In this document: in pieces, positions 28,459 to 35,825 of the stretch
Layout of the letters: every line of letters starts with the position of its first letter
Numbering within the stretch: the stretch's first letter is position 1
Translations under genes and position numbers: made by a program
The notes under the pieces: model-generated
What the model saw: only the letters and a program-made list of their open reading frames with translations
Told to the model about the DNA's origin: nothing
Database searches by the model: none
DNA from: a virus
Virus record (IMG/VR): IMGVR_UViG_3300038441_000168
Coordinates: 1 to 56,220 of that record
DNA length: 56,220 nt
Direction: 5' to 3' (one strand)

Positions 28459-28757
28459 GACTTCACCAACTGTGGGTACTCGCCCTGATCGAACGCGACC
28501 ACGAAGTCGTGCAGCGAGTCAGAATGGGGAAGATATGCGTAGTCCTCACCATTCCACTGATCCAGTGGAAGACCCATACAGGTGCCACCCACTGCCACCT
28601 TCTGGCCAGTCTTCTGGTGAATGAAGACAACAATCGCACACGATTTGCTGTTTCTCGGTTCTGCCTTGATGTTCTCATCTTCCATGAGCGTAACAATCTC
28701 CTCCTGCGACATGTCACAGAGTTTGGAGTGCCACGCCTTGGTGTCTTCACTCAGCAT
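28455..28757 (-). CDS. Hypothetical 100-residue protein
   Basis: Helices at the start (Glu-Glu-Ile-Val-Thr-Leu-Met) and a beta core with Cys-Ala-Ile-Val-Val-Phe-Ile-His and Val-Gly-Gly-Thr-Cys-Met-Gly-Leu-Pro. An acidic end follows. It looks like a complete alpha/beta protein. Not recognised. Confidence 0.68.
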   Translation of the reverse strand: MLSEDTKAWHSKLCDMSQEEIVTLMEDENIKAEPRNSKSCAIVVFIHQKTGQKVAVGGTCMGLPLDQWNGEDYAYLPHSDSLHDFVVAFDQGEYPQLVKS

Positions 28758-28942
28758 TACTTACCATCCCAATCCGGAATCTGCTTCTTGATCTCTTCCA
28801 TGACAACTGCCGTGTCTCGGGTAGGAACCGGCCGATGCTTTTCCTCACAGGCAGCCGCCTGAGACTGAGCACCAATGATGGTCCGCGCGGAGAACTGCTT
28901 TCCACAATCGGAACAGTAATCGTAGAACGTACGACCAGCCAT
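28757..28942 (-). CDS. Zinc-finger protein next to helicase
   Basis: Sixty-one residues from ATG 28942, sharing a base with the helicase stop. Tyr-Cys-Ser-Asp-Cys-Gly-Lys-Gln-Phe and a later Cys-Glu-Glu-Lys-His make a CCCH finger, followed by a helix. May assist the helicase, which is only positional. Confidence 0.65.
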   Translation of the reverse strand: MAGRTFYDYCSDCGKQFSARTIIGAQSQAAACEEKHRPVPTRDTAVVMEEIKKQIPDWDGK

Positions 28943-29796
28943 CAGACTAGATCCTCCTCGTAGTGTGCCCACTCTTCCATGGTGAGCTGTTCCTGAAGCT
29001 CTGGTGCTAGGTCAGACACCGACATCATCCCACCCACAAAGTGAAGCTCAGCGTAGGTTGATCCGGTTGGATCGGGACGACCACCACGATTCTTTACTGG
29101 TGACACACACCAGATCCAGTGATCTTCAATGTAACCCGGCTTGCGGTGAATTGTCAAAACCATTTCCGGGACTCGTGTGATCTGTCCCTTTACCCCGTTG
29201 AGGGGGATGGCCTTGTCTCCGTTGTTGTATTCGCCGGTTACGTGGTGAAGCACAACCACACAGGCAGAAGTTTCCCGTGCCATACCATGAAGGAAGTCCA
29301 TCAGGCCTTCGAGGCCTGAGAAGGGATCTCCATTGTCAGTCATATCCGACACGACGTTGGTGAGGTTATCCACGATGACCACCGAGGGGTAGAAACCGTA
29401 GACCTCCCAGTACGCCATGAGAATCTCACTGATGTCCTCGGTACTCGGGCTTGCAGAGTAGTCAATTCGAAGAGGAACTGCTCTCACTTCATTGGGCACA
29501 TTCTGTGCAAGCACCATGTCCTGAGCAATATCCAAGGGGATACTGCACATCGAGGAGATCGCGCGGGACAACTGAGTGAATGCATCCGAGTCAGCAGAGA
29601 ACATAAGGGAGGGAACCGCAGACTCTAGTGACAGGGTGAGTGCCAATACAGACTTACCGGTTCCCGGTCCAGCCGCAATCAGAACGAGTTGACCCCGTCT
29701 GAATACAATTCCCTTATCCTCGAAGGACTTCCACACTGTGGGGATTGGCTCACCCGCTGTGCCACGAACTCGCACTGACTGAGCCAGACTGATCAC
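28942..29796 (-). CDS. DnaB-like replicative helicase / RecA-fold ATPase
   Basis: A 284-residue protein from GTG 29796. Ala-Ala-Gly-Pro-Gly-Thr-Gly-Lys-Ser is Walker A, Val-Val-Ile-Val-Asp-Asn is Walker B, and Val-Val-Leu-His-His follows as the sensor strand. It lacks the N-terminal DnaB domain, so it is a lone RecA-fold motor, a common phage form. It should unwind DNA at the replication fork with the nearby primase. Confidence 0.82.
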   Translation of the reverse strand: MISLAQSVRVRGTAGEPIPTVWKSFEDKGIVFRRGQLVLIAAGPGTGKSVLALTLSLESAVPSLMFSADSDAFTQLSRAISSMCSIPLDIAQDMVLAQNVPNEVRAVPLRIDYSASPSTEDISEILMAYWEVYGFYPSVVIVDNLTNVVSDMTDNGDPFSGLEGLMDFLHGMARETSACVVVLHHVTGEYNNGDKAIPLNGVKGQITRVPEMVLTIHRKPGYIEDHWIWCVSPVKNRGGRPDPTGSTYAELHFVGGMMSVSDLAPELQEQLTMEEWAHYEEDLV

Positions 29797-30074
29797 TTAC
29801 CAAAGCCCCCGAACATGTCGCTGATGTCCTTCTCAGCCGCTTCCAGGTGACCCTCAGGCAGGAAGATCTCATCGGTCTCCTTCTTACCCGAAGCCTGGTT
29901 AAGGAGGAGGTCTCCGAAACGGTCCAGGCCATCCAACACGTTCTTTCCGGTCGAAACGTCCTTACCAGCCAGGCCCTCAAGAACCAGGTACAAGCGCAGG
30001 TTGTTTGCCAGACGCTTCAACTCACCCGCAACAACACGAGCCTCGCGGGCGGTGACGACATCATGAATAGCCAT
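29793..30074 (-). CDS. Helicase-adjacent helical protein, copy A
   Basis: Ninety-three residues from ATG 30074. Begins Val-Val-Thr-Ala-Arg-Glu-Ala-Arg-Val-Val-Ala-Gly-Glu-Leu and runs as helices to Met-Phe-Gly-Gly-Phe-Gly-Lys. It closely parallels its neighbour at 30106 (Ile-Val-Thr-Ala-Gly-Gln-Ala-Arg...Leu-Val-Leu-Glu-Gly), so this is a tandem duplication. It may load or regulate the helicase. Confidence 0.68.
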   Translation of the reverse strand: MAIHDVVTAREARVVAGELKRLANNLRLYLVLEGLAGKDVSTGKNVLDGLDRFGDLLLNQASGKKETDEIFLPEGHLEAAEKDISDMFGGFGK

Positions 30075-30105
30075 GATTATTTTATCTCCTCTTATCTGGT
30101 TTGGT

Positions 30106-30390
30106 TTAGTTGAACGGGTTGGTTCGGTCGCGCATTTCAGCTTCGAACTGGTCGAGCTGGGCAATGGCAGCCGTGGAATAGAAGACCTCCTCGTCATCTG
30201 CCTTGCCCTCAGACCAGTTGTCGTAATCCGTGGCAACCTGATCAAGGGTGTTGACCAGGGCTACTGCCATCCGGTTCTCTGTCTCTCCTTCGAGGACGAG
30301 AGCAAATGCCATCTGCTCGGCAGCATTCCGCAGTTCCTTGGCGGCCAGTCGAGCCTGACCAGCCGTAACGATGTGCTCAGACAGTGCCAT
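30106..30390 (-). CDS. Helicase-adjacent helical protein, copy B
   Basis: Ninety-four residues, tandem relative of the gene at 29793 by its Thr-Ala-x-x-Ala-Arg helix and Leu-Val-Leu-Glu-Gly. The C-terminal half differs (Asp-Tyr-Asp-Asn-Trp-Ser). RBS GGAGGAAC precedes the ATG. Role unknown. Confidence 0.68.
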   Translation of the reverse strand: MALSEHIVTAGQARLAAKELRNAAEQMAFALVLEGETENRMAVALVNTLDQVATDYDNWSEGKADDEEVFYSTAAIAQLDQFEAEMRDRTNPFN

Positions 30391-30559
30391 TGGACAGTTC
30401 CTCCGTGGTGAGTTCGTTCAGCTTCTTGTCGATGAATTCTAGATGATCTTCCATGAGCCGTACTGCTGGGAGCAGACTGGTGAGTCCACCCTCCTTTAAT
30501 GCTTCGCGATCCATCCAAATGTAATGACGGATCTCAAGGATTGCGTCAATTGGTGTCAT
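30377..30559 (-). CDS. Hypothetical helical protein, 60 residues
   Basis: From ATG 30559, sharing its A with the upstream TAA. Alpha-helical: Asp-Ala-Ile-Leu-Glu-Ile-Arg-His-Tyr-Ile-Trp and Glu-Phe-Ile-Asp-Lys-Lys-Leu. Overlaps copy B by 14 bases. Unknown. Confidence 0.6.
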   Translation of the reverse strand: MTPIDAILEIRHYIWMDREALKEGGLTSLLPAVRLMEDHLEFIDKKLNELTTEELSNGTV

Positions 30560-30720
30560 TACCCAGCCACTCCCGTGCTCTGGATGATTGACAGGATCCA
30601 CGGAAGTGCAGTGTTGACAATCCAGTCAACCGCACCAAGGATCCACGATCCGCCCACATATATTACCGTGATGTAACCAACAATGGCCATACCATTGTGA
30701 ATCTTGCTGTAGGTCTTCAC
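30559..30720 (-). CDS. Small membrane protein, 53 residues
   Basis: GTG 30720 overlaps the preceding TGA. Two hydrophobic stretches (Met-Ala-Ile-Val-Gly-Tyr-Ile-Thr-Val-Ile-Tyr and Leu-Pro-Trp-Ile-Leu-Ser-Ile-Ile) suggest one or two membrane spans. Function unknown. Confidence 0.6.
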   Translation of the reverse strand: MKTYSKIHNGMAIVGYITVIYVGGSWILGAVDWIVNTALPWILSIIQSTGVAG

Positions 30721-30818
30721 TTCTTGGAATCCTCCTTGTTGGCGAACTCTTCCATTTGCTTTTCGGACCATTCGGCCGTCTGAACAGGTGGCTCTTCGTC
30801 TACACTGTGTTTTGCCAT
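30717..30818 (-). CDS. Charged microprotein, 33 residues
   Basis: GGAAGG upstream of ATG 30818. Polar, with a Trp-Ser-Glu-Lys-Gln-Met-Glu-Glu-Phe helix, ending Lys-Lys. GTGA coupling to the membrane protein. Unknown. Confidence 0.5.
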   Translation of the reverse strand: MAKHSVDEEPPVQTAEWSEKQMEEFANKEDSKK

Positions 30819-30857
30819 GACCTTCCTTGTGTCGGCACGAATAGTACCACCCAAGAA

Positions 30858-30875
30858 CAGGGTCCTGAGACCCTG
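30858..30875 (-). other. Perfect 7-bp hairpin in gap
   Basis: CAGGGTC pairs with GACCCTG around CTGA. On the leftward strand the stem extends by a few bases and is followed by TTCTT, so it could be a weak terminator between two small genes. Confidence 0.5.
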
Positions 30876-30888
30876 CTCAAGAGAACTA

Positions 30889-31032
30889 CTACTTGCCCAG
30901 CAGCGGAACGTTCACCGCAGAAATCGGAGCGTCCGCGATGAGGTAATCGAATGACGTCTCAATCATCGTGGTTCGGACAGGCTTTTCTGCGAACTTACGT
31001 TCGCGATCGTCCCATTCGTCGTAATACGGCAC
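30889..31032 (-). CDS. Hypothetical 47-residue protein
   Basis: GTG 31032 with GAGGAG upstream. Asp/Glu/Arg-rich start (Tyr-Tyr-Asp-Glu-Trp-Asp-Asp) then Phe-Asp-Tyr-Leu-Ile-Ala-Asp-Ala-Pro. Stands alone between two gaps. Unknown. Confidence 0.52.
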   Translation of the reverse strand: MPYYDEWDDRERKFAEKPVRTTMIETSFDYLIADAPISAVNVPLLGK

Positions 31033-31071
31033 TAAATTCTCCTCAGATTATGTAACGTTCGGGTCCAAATA

Positions 31072-31269
31072 CTACTGTATGGCTGCCAGCATCATGGAAA
31101 ACGAGAAGATGGAGGCAATACCCAAGCCCAGTCCAATCCAACCCGAAGGCGGATCATCATAATCAGCAGCACTCATGAACATCCCAATTGAAAACAGGGC
31201 ACCAATGATGGTCAGTAGGATCCAGATAATCACTCCAAAGATGTGGAGTGAGTCGGCCCAGAATTCCAT
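31072..31269 (-). CDS. Two-helix membrane protein, 65 residues
   Basis: Residues about 10-30 (Val-Ile-Ile-Trp-Ile-Leu-Leu-Thr-Ile-Ile) and 44-64 are hydrophobic, separated by Asp-Tyr-Asp-Asp-Pro-Pro. A short charged start. Typical two-span phage membrane protein; role unknown. Confidence 0.68.
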   Translation of the reverse strand: MEFWADSLHIFGVIIWILLTIIGALFSIGMFMSAADYDDPPSGWIGLGLGIASIFSFSMMLAAIQ

Positions 31270-31724
31270 CAGAGGTACTCTTCCACGAGGTCAGCAATCT
31301 GGTCAAAGGTAGCGCCACTGTCGTTCAGACCCATCAGGGACGAGTCAACAAGAGGTGGGAAGGCTGCCCACGTAGCAACAGCCTCGATCAGGAAGTTAGC
31401 CGAGAAGTCGGCCTTGTTTCCGATGTCGCCAGTCTGAAAGTATTCCACCGCGTGGGTGTCCAGATGACTGATAGTCACAGAGTCAACATTCGGGACGCCT
31501 CGCTTTTTGGCTTCCTCAGACAGAACACCAAGGCAACAGAATCCAACTGGTCGAGTCGAGTCCGAAGACTCGACCACCTGAAGGTAGCCCACAGTCTGGG
31601 GGTATTGCCCCGACCGAAGAGCCTCCACCAGGATCTTCTTGACCTCTGGATTCATGGGGTGGGTTGCACGCTCCTTGAGCAGTGCAGCGTGGTACTCGAT
31701 GAGGTGCGTGTCGTTGGTTGCCAT
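31269..31724 (-). CDS. CCLGVL-family phage protein, copy 2
   Basis: About 151 residues from ATG 31724. Ile-Leu-Val-Glu-Ala-Leu-Arg-Ser-Gly-x-Tyr-x-Gln, then Phe-Cys-Cys-Leu-Gly-Val-Leu-Ser-Glu, as in the copies at 26516 and 38104. The C-terminal helix ends Leu-Val-Glu-Glu-Tyr-Leu. Function unknown. Confidence 0.7.
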   Translation of the reverse strand: MATNDTHLIEYHAALLKERATHPMNPEVKKILVEALRSGQYPQTVGYLQVVESSDSTRPVGFCCLGVLSEEAKKRGVPNVDSVTISHLDTHAVEYFQTGDIGNKADFSANFLIEAVATWAAFPPLVDSSLMGLNDSGATFDQIADLVEEYL

Positions 31725-31725
31725 T

Positions 31726-32664
31726 TCAAAAATTCCCCTCATTCACTTGGAAAACCGGAAGGCTGATAGAACGCCATGCCTTGACCACACGGTCACGGTC
31801 ATCGTAAACACCAAAGATGTTGTACTTACCTCGGATGTTCTGGTCAAACAGTTCGAGCTTCACAATGTCGTCACGTCGGGTGTCACCTTCAGGCCTCATG
31901 AACAGGCCCTCGATCGGCACCTTCACGTGCTCATAAAGCCACTGCTCGGTAACCCCTCGGAAAGCAGCATCTCGTCCGGAGACAAAGATGACCTTCTTGG
32001 GGATCGTTCGATAAGCGTAATCCTGAACGACCTTGATGACGTCCCACCTCGGCTGATCGAGGTGGTATCTGCTGGTGTCGTAGGGATCACGAATACCTTC
32101 GTGTGAGGCAACCGTCCCATCAATGTCCACGATGATGGCCTCAGGAAGCCCTGGACCCCATCGATAGGGGTCATGACCCTCGGGAACCTCTTTCAGGGCC
32201 TCTGTGAGGCTCTCAGGGGTCTCTACGGGCACGTTGCCATGGAAGAACGTCCGGTGGTAGTACCGGATGAATTCGATGCCGACAGAACGTTCTCCGTCCT
32301 GCCGCCTGATGTCGTCCCGTTGCACGCAGTGTTCTAGTGGGACGTGAGTCAAGTCGATGTACCGCAAAGGCACACCAAGGCGAACCGCAACCTTGGCCCA
32401 CTTCTGGCGATACTTCCTCCGGATGTGCATTGCGTCGATGATGACGTTCTTGCCCTGCTCAACGGCGCTCTCAACCATGGTCTCTTCCACGCGAGTAACC
32501 ATCTGTTCCTGAGGGGTCGAGTAGTTGGTGTTTTCGCCGAAGTAAGCCTCTCTGATGTCGTCACGAGAGACGATCACTGTGTTTGGCTTCAGCCGTCGCT
32601 CCTGCTTGGCCACGGTGGACTTCCCAGAAGCAGGAAGTCCGATCATCAACGTAATACTAGCCAT
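31726..32664 (-). CDS. T4-type polynucleotide 5'-kinase/3'-phosphatase
   Basis: A 312-residue protein with the T4 Pnkp layout. N-terminal kinase: Gly-Leu-Pro-Ala-Ser-Gly-Lys-Ser-Thr (P-loop), a DxR-like segment, and lid Arg. C-terminal HAD phosphatase: Ile-Val-Asp-Ile-Asp-Gly-Thr (nucleophile Asp), Phe-Val-Ser-Gly-Arg, and Tyr-Asp-Asp-Arg. It heals cut RNA ends by adding a 5' phosphate and removing a 3' phosphate so a ligase can reseal them. In T4 this repairs tRNA cut by host PrrC. Confidence 0.92.
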   Translation of the reverse strand: MASITLMIGLPASGKSTVAKQERRLKPNTVIVSRDDIREAYFGENTNYSTPQEQMVTRVEETMVESAVEQGKNVIIDAMHIRRKYRQKWAKVAVRLGVPLRYIDLTHVPLEHCVQRDDIRRQDGERSVGIEFIRYYHRTFFHGNVPVETPESLTEALKEVPEGHDPYRWGPGLPEAIIVDIDGTVASHEGIRDPYDTSRYHLDQPRWDVIKVVQDYAYRTIPKKVIFVSGRDAAFRGVTEQWLYEHVKVPIEGLFMRPEGDTRRDDIVKLELFDQNIRGKYNIFGVYDDRDRVVKAWRSISLPVFQVNEGNF

Positions 32665-32872
32665 CCACGTTCACCACCTCGTATCGAGACTCACCACCAG
32701 CAAAGTTCATCAGGTCGTCCATGTCGGCAAAGCCGGAGGGAATCCACTCGAAGTTGCCACCGGGCCAACCTACCTGGAACTCAAACCCGTCCGGACCCAT
32801 GCGGTAGCTGTCATAGTCATCCTCTCCCTCACACAGGTCATCCCAGAACTTGTAGTAAGTGTATTCGCTCAC
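32657..32872 (-). CDS. Hypothetical acidic protein, 71 residues
   Basis: Very acidic and aromatic: Tyr-Tyr-Lys-Phe-Trp-Asp-Asp-Leu-Cys-Glu-Gly, then Trp-Pro-Gly-Gly-Asn-Phe. Overlaps the kinase start by eight bases. Charge pattern could mimic DNA, but nothing proves it. Confidence 0.6.
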   Translation of the reverse strand: MSEYTYYKFWDDLCEGEDDYDSYRMGPDGFEFQVGWPGGNFEWIPSGFADMDDLMNFAGGESRYEVVNVDG

Positions 32873-33009
32873 TGTTCTCCTGCCTCCTTTACGTAGACGA
32901 TTGCGTCATTGACATAAACCTGTGCTAACTGGGGATCCTCATCGATCAGGGCGGTAATGGCCAACCCCAGTGAACGAACCGCTTCTTTGAAGGCATCTTC
33001 TCGGGTCAT
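32869..33009 (-). CDS. Hypothetical 46-residue protein
   Basis: Helix (Phe-Lys-Glu-Ala-Val-Arg-Ser-Leu-Gly-Leu-Ala-Ile) then strand Val-Tyr-Val-Asn-Asp-Ala-Ile-Val-Tyr-Val. Its stop overlaps the next ATG. Not recognised. Confidence 0.55.
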   Translation of the reverse strand: MTREDAFKEAVRSLGLAITALIDEDPQLAQVYVNDAIVYVKEAGEQ

Positions 33010-33182
33010 CAACTGCTCGCAACCGCAAAAATGAAGAATGAGGCCAGAATTCCCAGGATCAGTGCACTGAAGAAGGGACCGGACCAGTGGGCATAACCCG
33101 AAAACTCAGCAGCGCACTTGTAGAACAACTCACCAGTTTCTGATCCGATGACTTCGGAACAAACACGCTCTGCCTCGCTCAT
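33009..33182 (-). CDS. One-span membrane protein, 57 residues
   Basis: A cytosolic start with two Cys, then one C-terminal hydrophobic helix (Phe-Phe-Ser-Ala-Leu-Ile-Leu-Gly-Ile-Leu-Ala). TGATG overlap with the next gene. Unknown role. Confidence 0.62.
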   Translation of the reverse strand: MSEAERVCSEVIGSETGELFYKCAAEFSGYAHWSGPFFSALILGILASFFIFAVASS

Positions 33183-33367
33183 GGTGCCTCCACCTCGGTT
33201 ACAGATCCACCGTCGCGCTCAACGACCCGCTTGAGTTGATCGGCATCGGAGCCAATGCTCTTGAGCCACGTGCCAGTTACCGGAGACAACATCTCAAGTC
33301 CATCTTCGCCATCTCGGTAAAGATCCCCGTTGGGGGCGAGATCATCAACCACCTTGAAGTACTTCAT
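33179..33367 (-). CDS. Hypothetical 62-residue protein
   Basis: Strand-rich: Tyr-Phe-Lys-Val-Val-Asp-Asp, Gly-Thr-Trp-Leu-Lys-Ser, ending acidic. Overlaps the Rnl1-like ligase by four bases, so the two are made together. Unknown. Confidence 0.6.
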   Translation of the reverse strand: MKYFKVVDDLAPNGDLYRDGEDGLEMLSPVTGTWLKSIGSDADQLKRVVERDGGSVTEVEAP

Positions 33368-34431
33368 CGCTTCTCTCCTGTCGGTCGGACCATCTTCCAG
33401 ATCATTTCGTGGTAGCGCTTGTAGTCTTTATCCATCAACAAGAAGATCCCATGAGACAACCATGGCGGGAACTCAGACACAAGTTCGGCCATGAGGTCAC
33501 GGAACTCGTGCCAGCCCTCTTCTCGGATTTCCAACCACCTCTCGGTGATGTAGAGGTCCCATTCACAGAACTTGTTGCACAAATCCTGCAAGACTGGCAA
33601 AGCCCAGTCGTGAAGCTCCTCGGGAATATCCATCAGGATTTCCTCGATTTCCCTACCCTGGTAAAGCCACTTCCACAGCTGCTTCTTGTTCAATCCAGTG
33701 CAGATCTTGTGGAGTTCCAGGTAATCCTTCTGCTTGATCTTCACTCGAATTTCTTTACTGGACACCTTGAGAACCATTCCCTCTCGGTTCTCCCTGTCGG
33801 CAAGCTTTAACACGTCCTGGAGTTCTTGTATGTGCAGAAGCTGAGGAGTCGGGAAGGGGTGCCCAATCAACTGAACTCCCTGGTGACCCCATGAGATACC
33901 CGTCTCGTTGTTCATGATGCCCAACAGGAACAGATCATCCACATCGTGGTAATCAAGAACAATCCGGTTGTCGGGGTAAATGATCTCGAAGAGTGCAGTG
34001 GTGCCGTACGGGGCTTCCCACTCGTCGTACCGCTCCCTAAGAAGTCTGGTGGCATGAACGGCCTGTGGTGATTGGAAAGAATTCTTGGTGGCAATAGCCG
34101 GGCCGTCAGGCGTGTTATACAGAATGCCCAACGACCCATCCAACTTATCGAACGCCAGAACCCTCGTGGTTGGCTTCAACTCAGGACAAGAAGGCTCTCC
34201 GTAGTTGAAGAACTTGGCGAATGGACGTGCGGTTACAAGTCCAGTCTCGGTGTTCCAGATCAGGCCCCGGCAGGTGCGGGTTTCATGAGTCCATGCTTGT
34301 TCCCACATGGTCTGTTTGGTGTAGCACTCGGAAACCAGAGGAAGCGTGGGGTGTGTAGCCTGGCGGATATACCCGTCACGCCTCATCTTGTTAAGTTCGT
34401 TGACGTCGAGGATATCTTCCAGCTTCGTCAC
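33364..34431 (-). CDS. RNA ligase, T4 Rnl1-like
   Basis: A 355-residue protein. Arg-Gly-Leu-Ile-Trp is an N-terminal signature, Phe-Asp-Lys-Leu-Asp-Gly-Ser is motif I with the AMP-accepting Lys, Phe-Glu-Ile-Ile-Tyr-Pro-Asp-Asn is motif III, Arg-Glu-Gly-Met-Val-Leu is motif IV, and Val-Lys-Ile-Lys is motif V. It joins 5' phosphate to 3' OH in RNA, especially in loops such as anticodons. With Pnkp at 31726 it recreates the T4 tRNA repair pair. Confidence 0.9.
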   Translation of the reverse strand: MTKLEDILDVNELNKMRRDGYIRQATHPTLPLVSECYTKQTMWEQAWTHETRTCRGLIWNTETGLVTARPFAKFFNYGEPSCPELKPTTRVLAFDKLDGSLGILYNTPDGPAIATKNSFQSPQAVHATRLLRERYDEWEAPYGTTALFEIIYPDNRIVLDYHDVDDLFLLGIMNNETGISWGHQGVQLIGHPFPTPQLLHIQELQDVLKLADRENREGMVLKVSSKEIRVKIKQKDYLELHKICTGLNKKQLWKWLYQGREIEEILMDIPEELHDWALPVLQDLCNKFCEWDLYITERWLEIREEGWHEFRDLMAELVSEFPPWLSHGIFLLMDKDYKRYHEMIWKMVRPTGEKR

Positions 34432-34440
34432 CTTTTCTCC

Positions 34441-34824
34441 TTATCCTCCTGAACTTCCCTTAACTCCACCAGCACCAAATCCGCCACGGGAAATAGTGCT
34501 CTTGCTGATTACAGATCCACTGCTAGGAACTCCACCTCTTTGGTAATTCGAAGAGGTAGGCTTATACGAACCGTGTGATTTGGTCACCTTTTGACCTACG
34601 GGTGGCGCTGAGTGACCATTGTTAGCACTGTAATAGAACCAGATGGCTCCGTTACGGTCATTCCCGTCAGGGTCGCACTTGTCATCATCAATACGTTCCA
34701 TTGTCACTGGATGGTGACATACCCCGATCTCATCTGGATCAGATGACACAGAACAAGCAGAAAGCGTAGCCGCAACGGCCGACACAAGGCCAACGGTTGC
34801 GACCATTCTCCCCATTTTAGCCAC
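34441..34824 (-). CDS. Lipoprotein with Ser/Gly-rich tail (YgiB-like tail)
   Basis: A 127-residue protein. Signal helix then Ala-Thr-Leu-Ser-Ala-Cys lipobox at residue 24. Two Cys in the first mature part (Val-Cys-His-His, Lys-Cys-Asp), then Ser/Thr/Gly-rich repeats ending Ile-Ser-Arg-Gly-Gly-Phe-Gly, a phrase found in YgiB-type and many actinophage lipoproteins. Probably exposed on the host surface; may limit superinfection. Confidence 0.78.
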   Translation of the reverse strand: MAKMGRMVATVGLVSAVAATLSACSVSSDPDEIGVCHHPVTMERIDDDKCDPDGNDRNGAIWFYYSANNGHSAPPVGQKVTKSHGSYKPTSSNYQRGGVPSSGSVISKSTISRGGFGAGGVKGSSGG

Positions 34825-34837
34825 TGCGGCTTTCTCC

Positions 34838-35152
34838 TCACTCGTAGTAGGTTACAACCTTCTGCTTCTGAGAGGTTTCTCGGAAGTCACCATCCCAATA
34901 AGCTCCGTCATGGGAAACCCAATACCCAGTCTTGATGAAAAGCCGAGTTGATCCATCTTCAAGCGAAGTGATTCGCCAGACAAGCTCAAGGTCACTAGCA
35001 CCTTCACCACCGGTGTCAGCACTGATTACCTCAACACGGCCCAGCTCATCGAGGAAAAGCGGGTTTTCCTCTTCACCCCACCACGACCACTTAGCATGAT
35101 TGCGGAGGATGTCTCCAACCTCACCAACCGAAAGCTCTGAAAGTCGACTCAT
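34838..35152 (-). CDS. Paralog-trio protein A
   Basis: One hundred four residues. N-terminal helix, then strands with Ile-Lys-Thr-Gly-Tyr-Trp, Asp-Gly-x-Tyr-Trp-Asp-Gly-x-Phe-x-Glu, and a closing Lys-Val-Val-Thr-Tyr-Tyr. The last 40 residues match those of the genes at 35469 and 35812 in pattern. A repeated family of unknown role. Confidence 0.66.
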   Translation of the reverse strand: MSRLSELSVGEVGDILRNHAKWSWWGEEENPLFLDELGRVEVISADTGGEGASDLELVWRITSLEDGSTRLFIKTGYWVSHDGAYWDGDFRETSQKQKVVTYYE

Positions 35153-35332
35153 TCACTCACCACAGTAGGTCGGCGTATCGTAGGACGTGGACGAACTGGT
35201 GTCCGGCTCCCACACAGGCTCAACGGTCGTATAGGGAACCTCAACCGAATACGTCTCAATCCCCACACCCGGAATCGTGCGAGTGCGGTACTCGGTGCGC
35301 TTCTTGGTTACCGTCTTGTTCTTGTAGCCCAC
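35153..35332 (-). CDS. Hypothetical 59-residue protein
   Basis: GTG start in TAGTG overlap. Basic first half (Lys-Lys-Arg-Thr-Glu-Tyr-Arg-Thr-Arg-Thr), then Val-Glu-Val-Pro-Tyr-Thr-Thr and a Ser/Thr-rich end with Cys. Looks extended. Unknown. Confidence 0.55.
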   Translation of the reverse strand: MGYKNKTVTKKRTEYRTRTIPGVGIETYSVEVPYTTVEPVWEPDTSSSTSYDTPTYCGE

Positions 35333-35472
35333 TACTTCTTCTCCTCACCCTTGGTGTAATCCTGGTAGGTTTCCTTGTTGTCCGGGTACGTCTTGGAACT
35401 CACATTGTTCGAGTTCTCGACCGCCTTTTTGGCGGTATCCAGCCAACCCATCAACTTCTCCTTCAAGGTCAT
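35332..35472 (-). CDS. Charged helical protein, 46 residues
   Basis: Leu-Lys-Glu-Lys-Leu-Met-Gly-Trp-Leu-Asp-Thr-Ala, a positively charged amphipathic helix, then polar residues. ATGA overlap with the trio gene upstream. May be membrane-active or a binding helix. Confidence 0.52.
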   Translation of the reverse strand: MTLKEKLMGWLDTAKKAVENSNNVSSKTYPDNKETYQDYTKGEEKK

Positions 35473-35825
35473 GCGTAGTAGGTCACTTCACGAGTAGCAA
35501 CATGGGTTTCCTTGAAAACCCCATCCCACGAAGAGTTGTAGGAAGAACTGGAGCCTTCCTTCTTGTACAGCACGTCCTCGATCTCGAAAACCATGTGTGC
35601 CGACAACTGCTCGTAAGAATCGGGGTTCTCGTTCTTCCGTTCTACCAACTTCACGTCACCAACCGCAGGAACGTGGTAGGTGTTGCCCTCAATGGCACGC
35701 TCAGACCACCACTCGTAGGGGTAGTCATCGTAGTAGGCGTCCATGTGAAAGGCACCCAGCAACGTATCCAGGGTGTCATTCGTGTAGCCACCACGACCAC
35801 AGTAGTTGCACTTAGACATACTCAT
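35469..35825 (-). CDS. Paralog-trio protein B with CxxC start
   Basis: A 118-residue protein (alternative ATG at 35819). Cys-Asn-Tyr-Cys-Gly-Arg-Gly knuckle near the start, then Trp-Trp-Ser, Val-Phe-Glu-Ile-Glu-Asp-Val-Leu-Tyr and Trp-Asp-Gly-Val-Phe-Lys-Glu, ending Glu-Val-Thr-Tyr-Tyr. Shares the C-terminal pattern with neighbours A and C. Confidence 0.66.
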   Translation of the reverse strand: MSMSKCNYCGRGGYTNDTLDTLLGAFHMDAYYDDYPYEWWSERAIEGNTYHVPAVGDVKLVERKNENPDSYEQLSAHMVFEIEDVLYKKEGSSSSYNSSWDGVFKETHVATREVTYYA

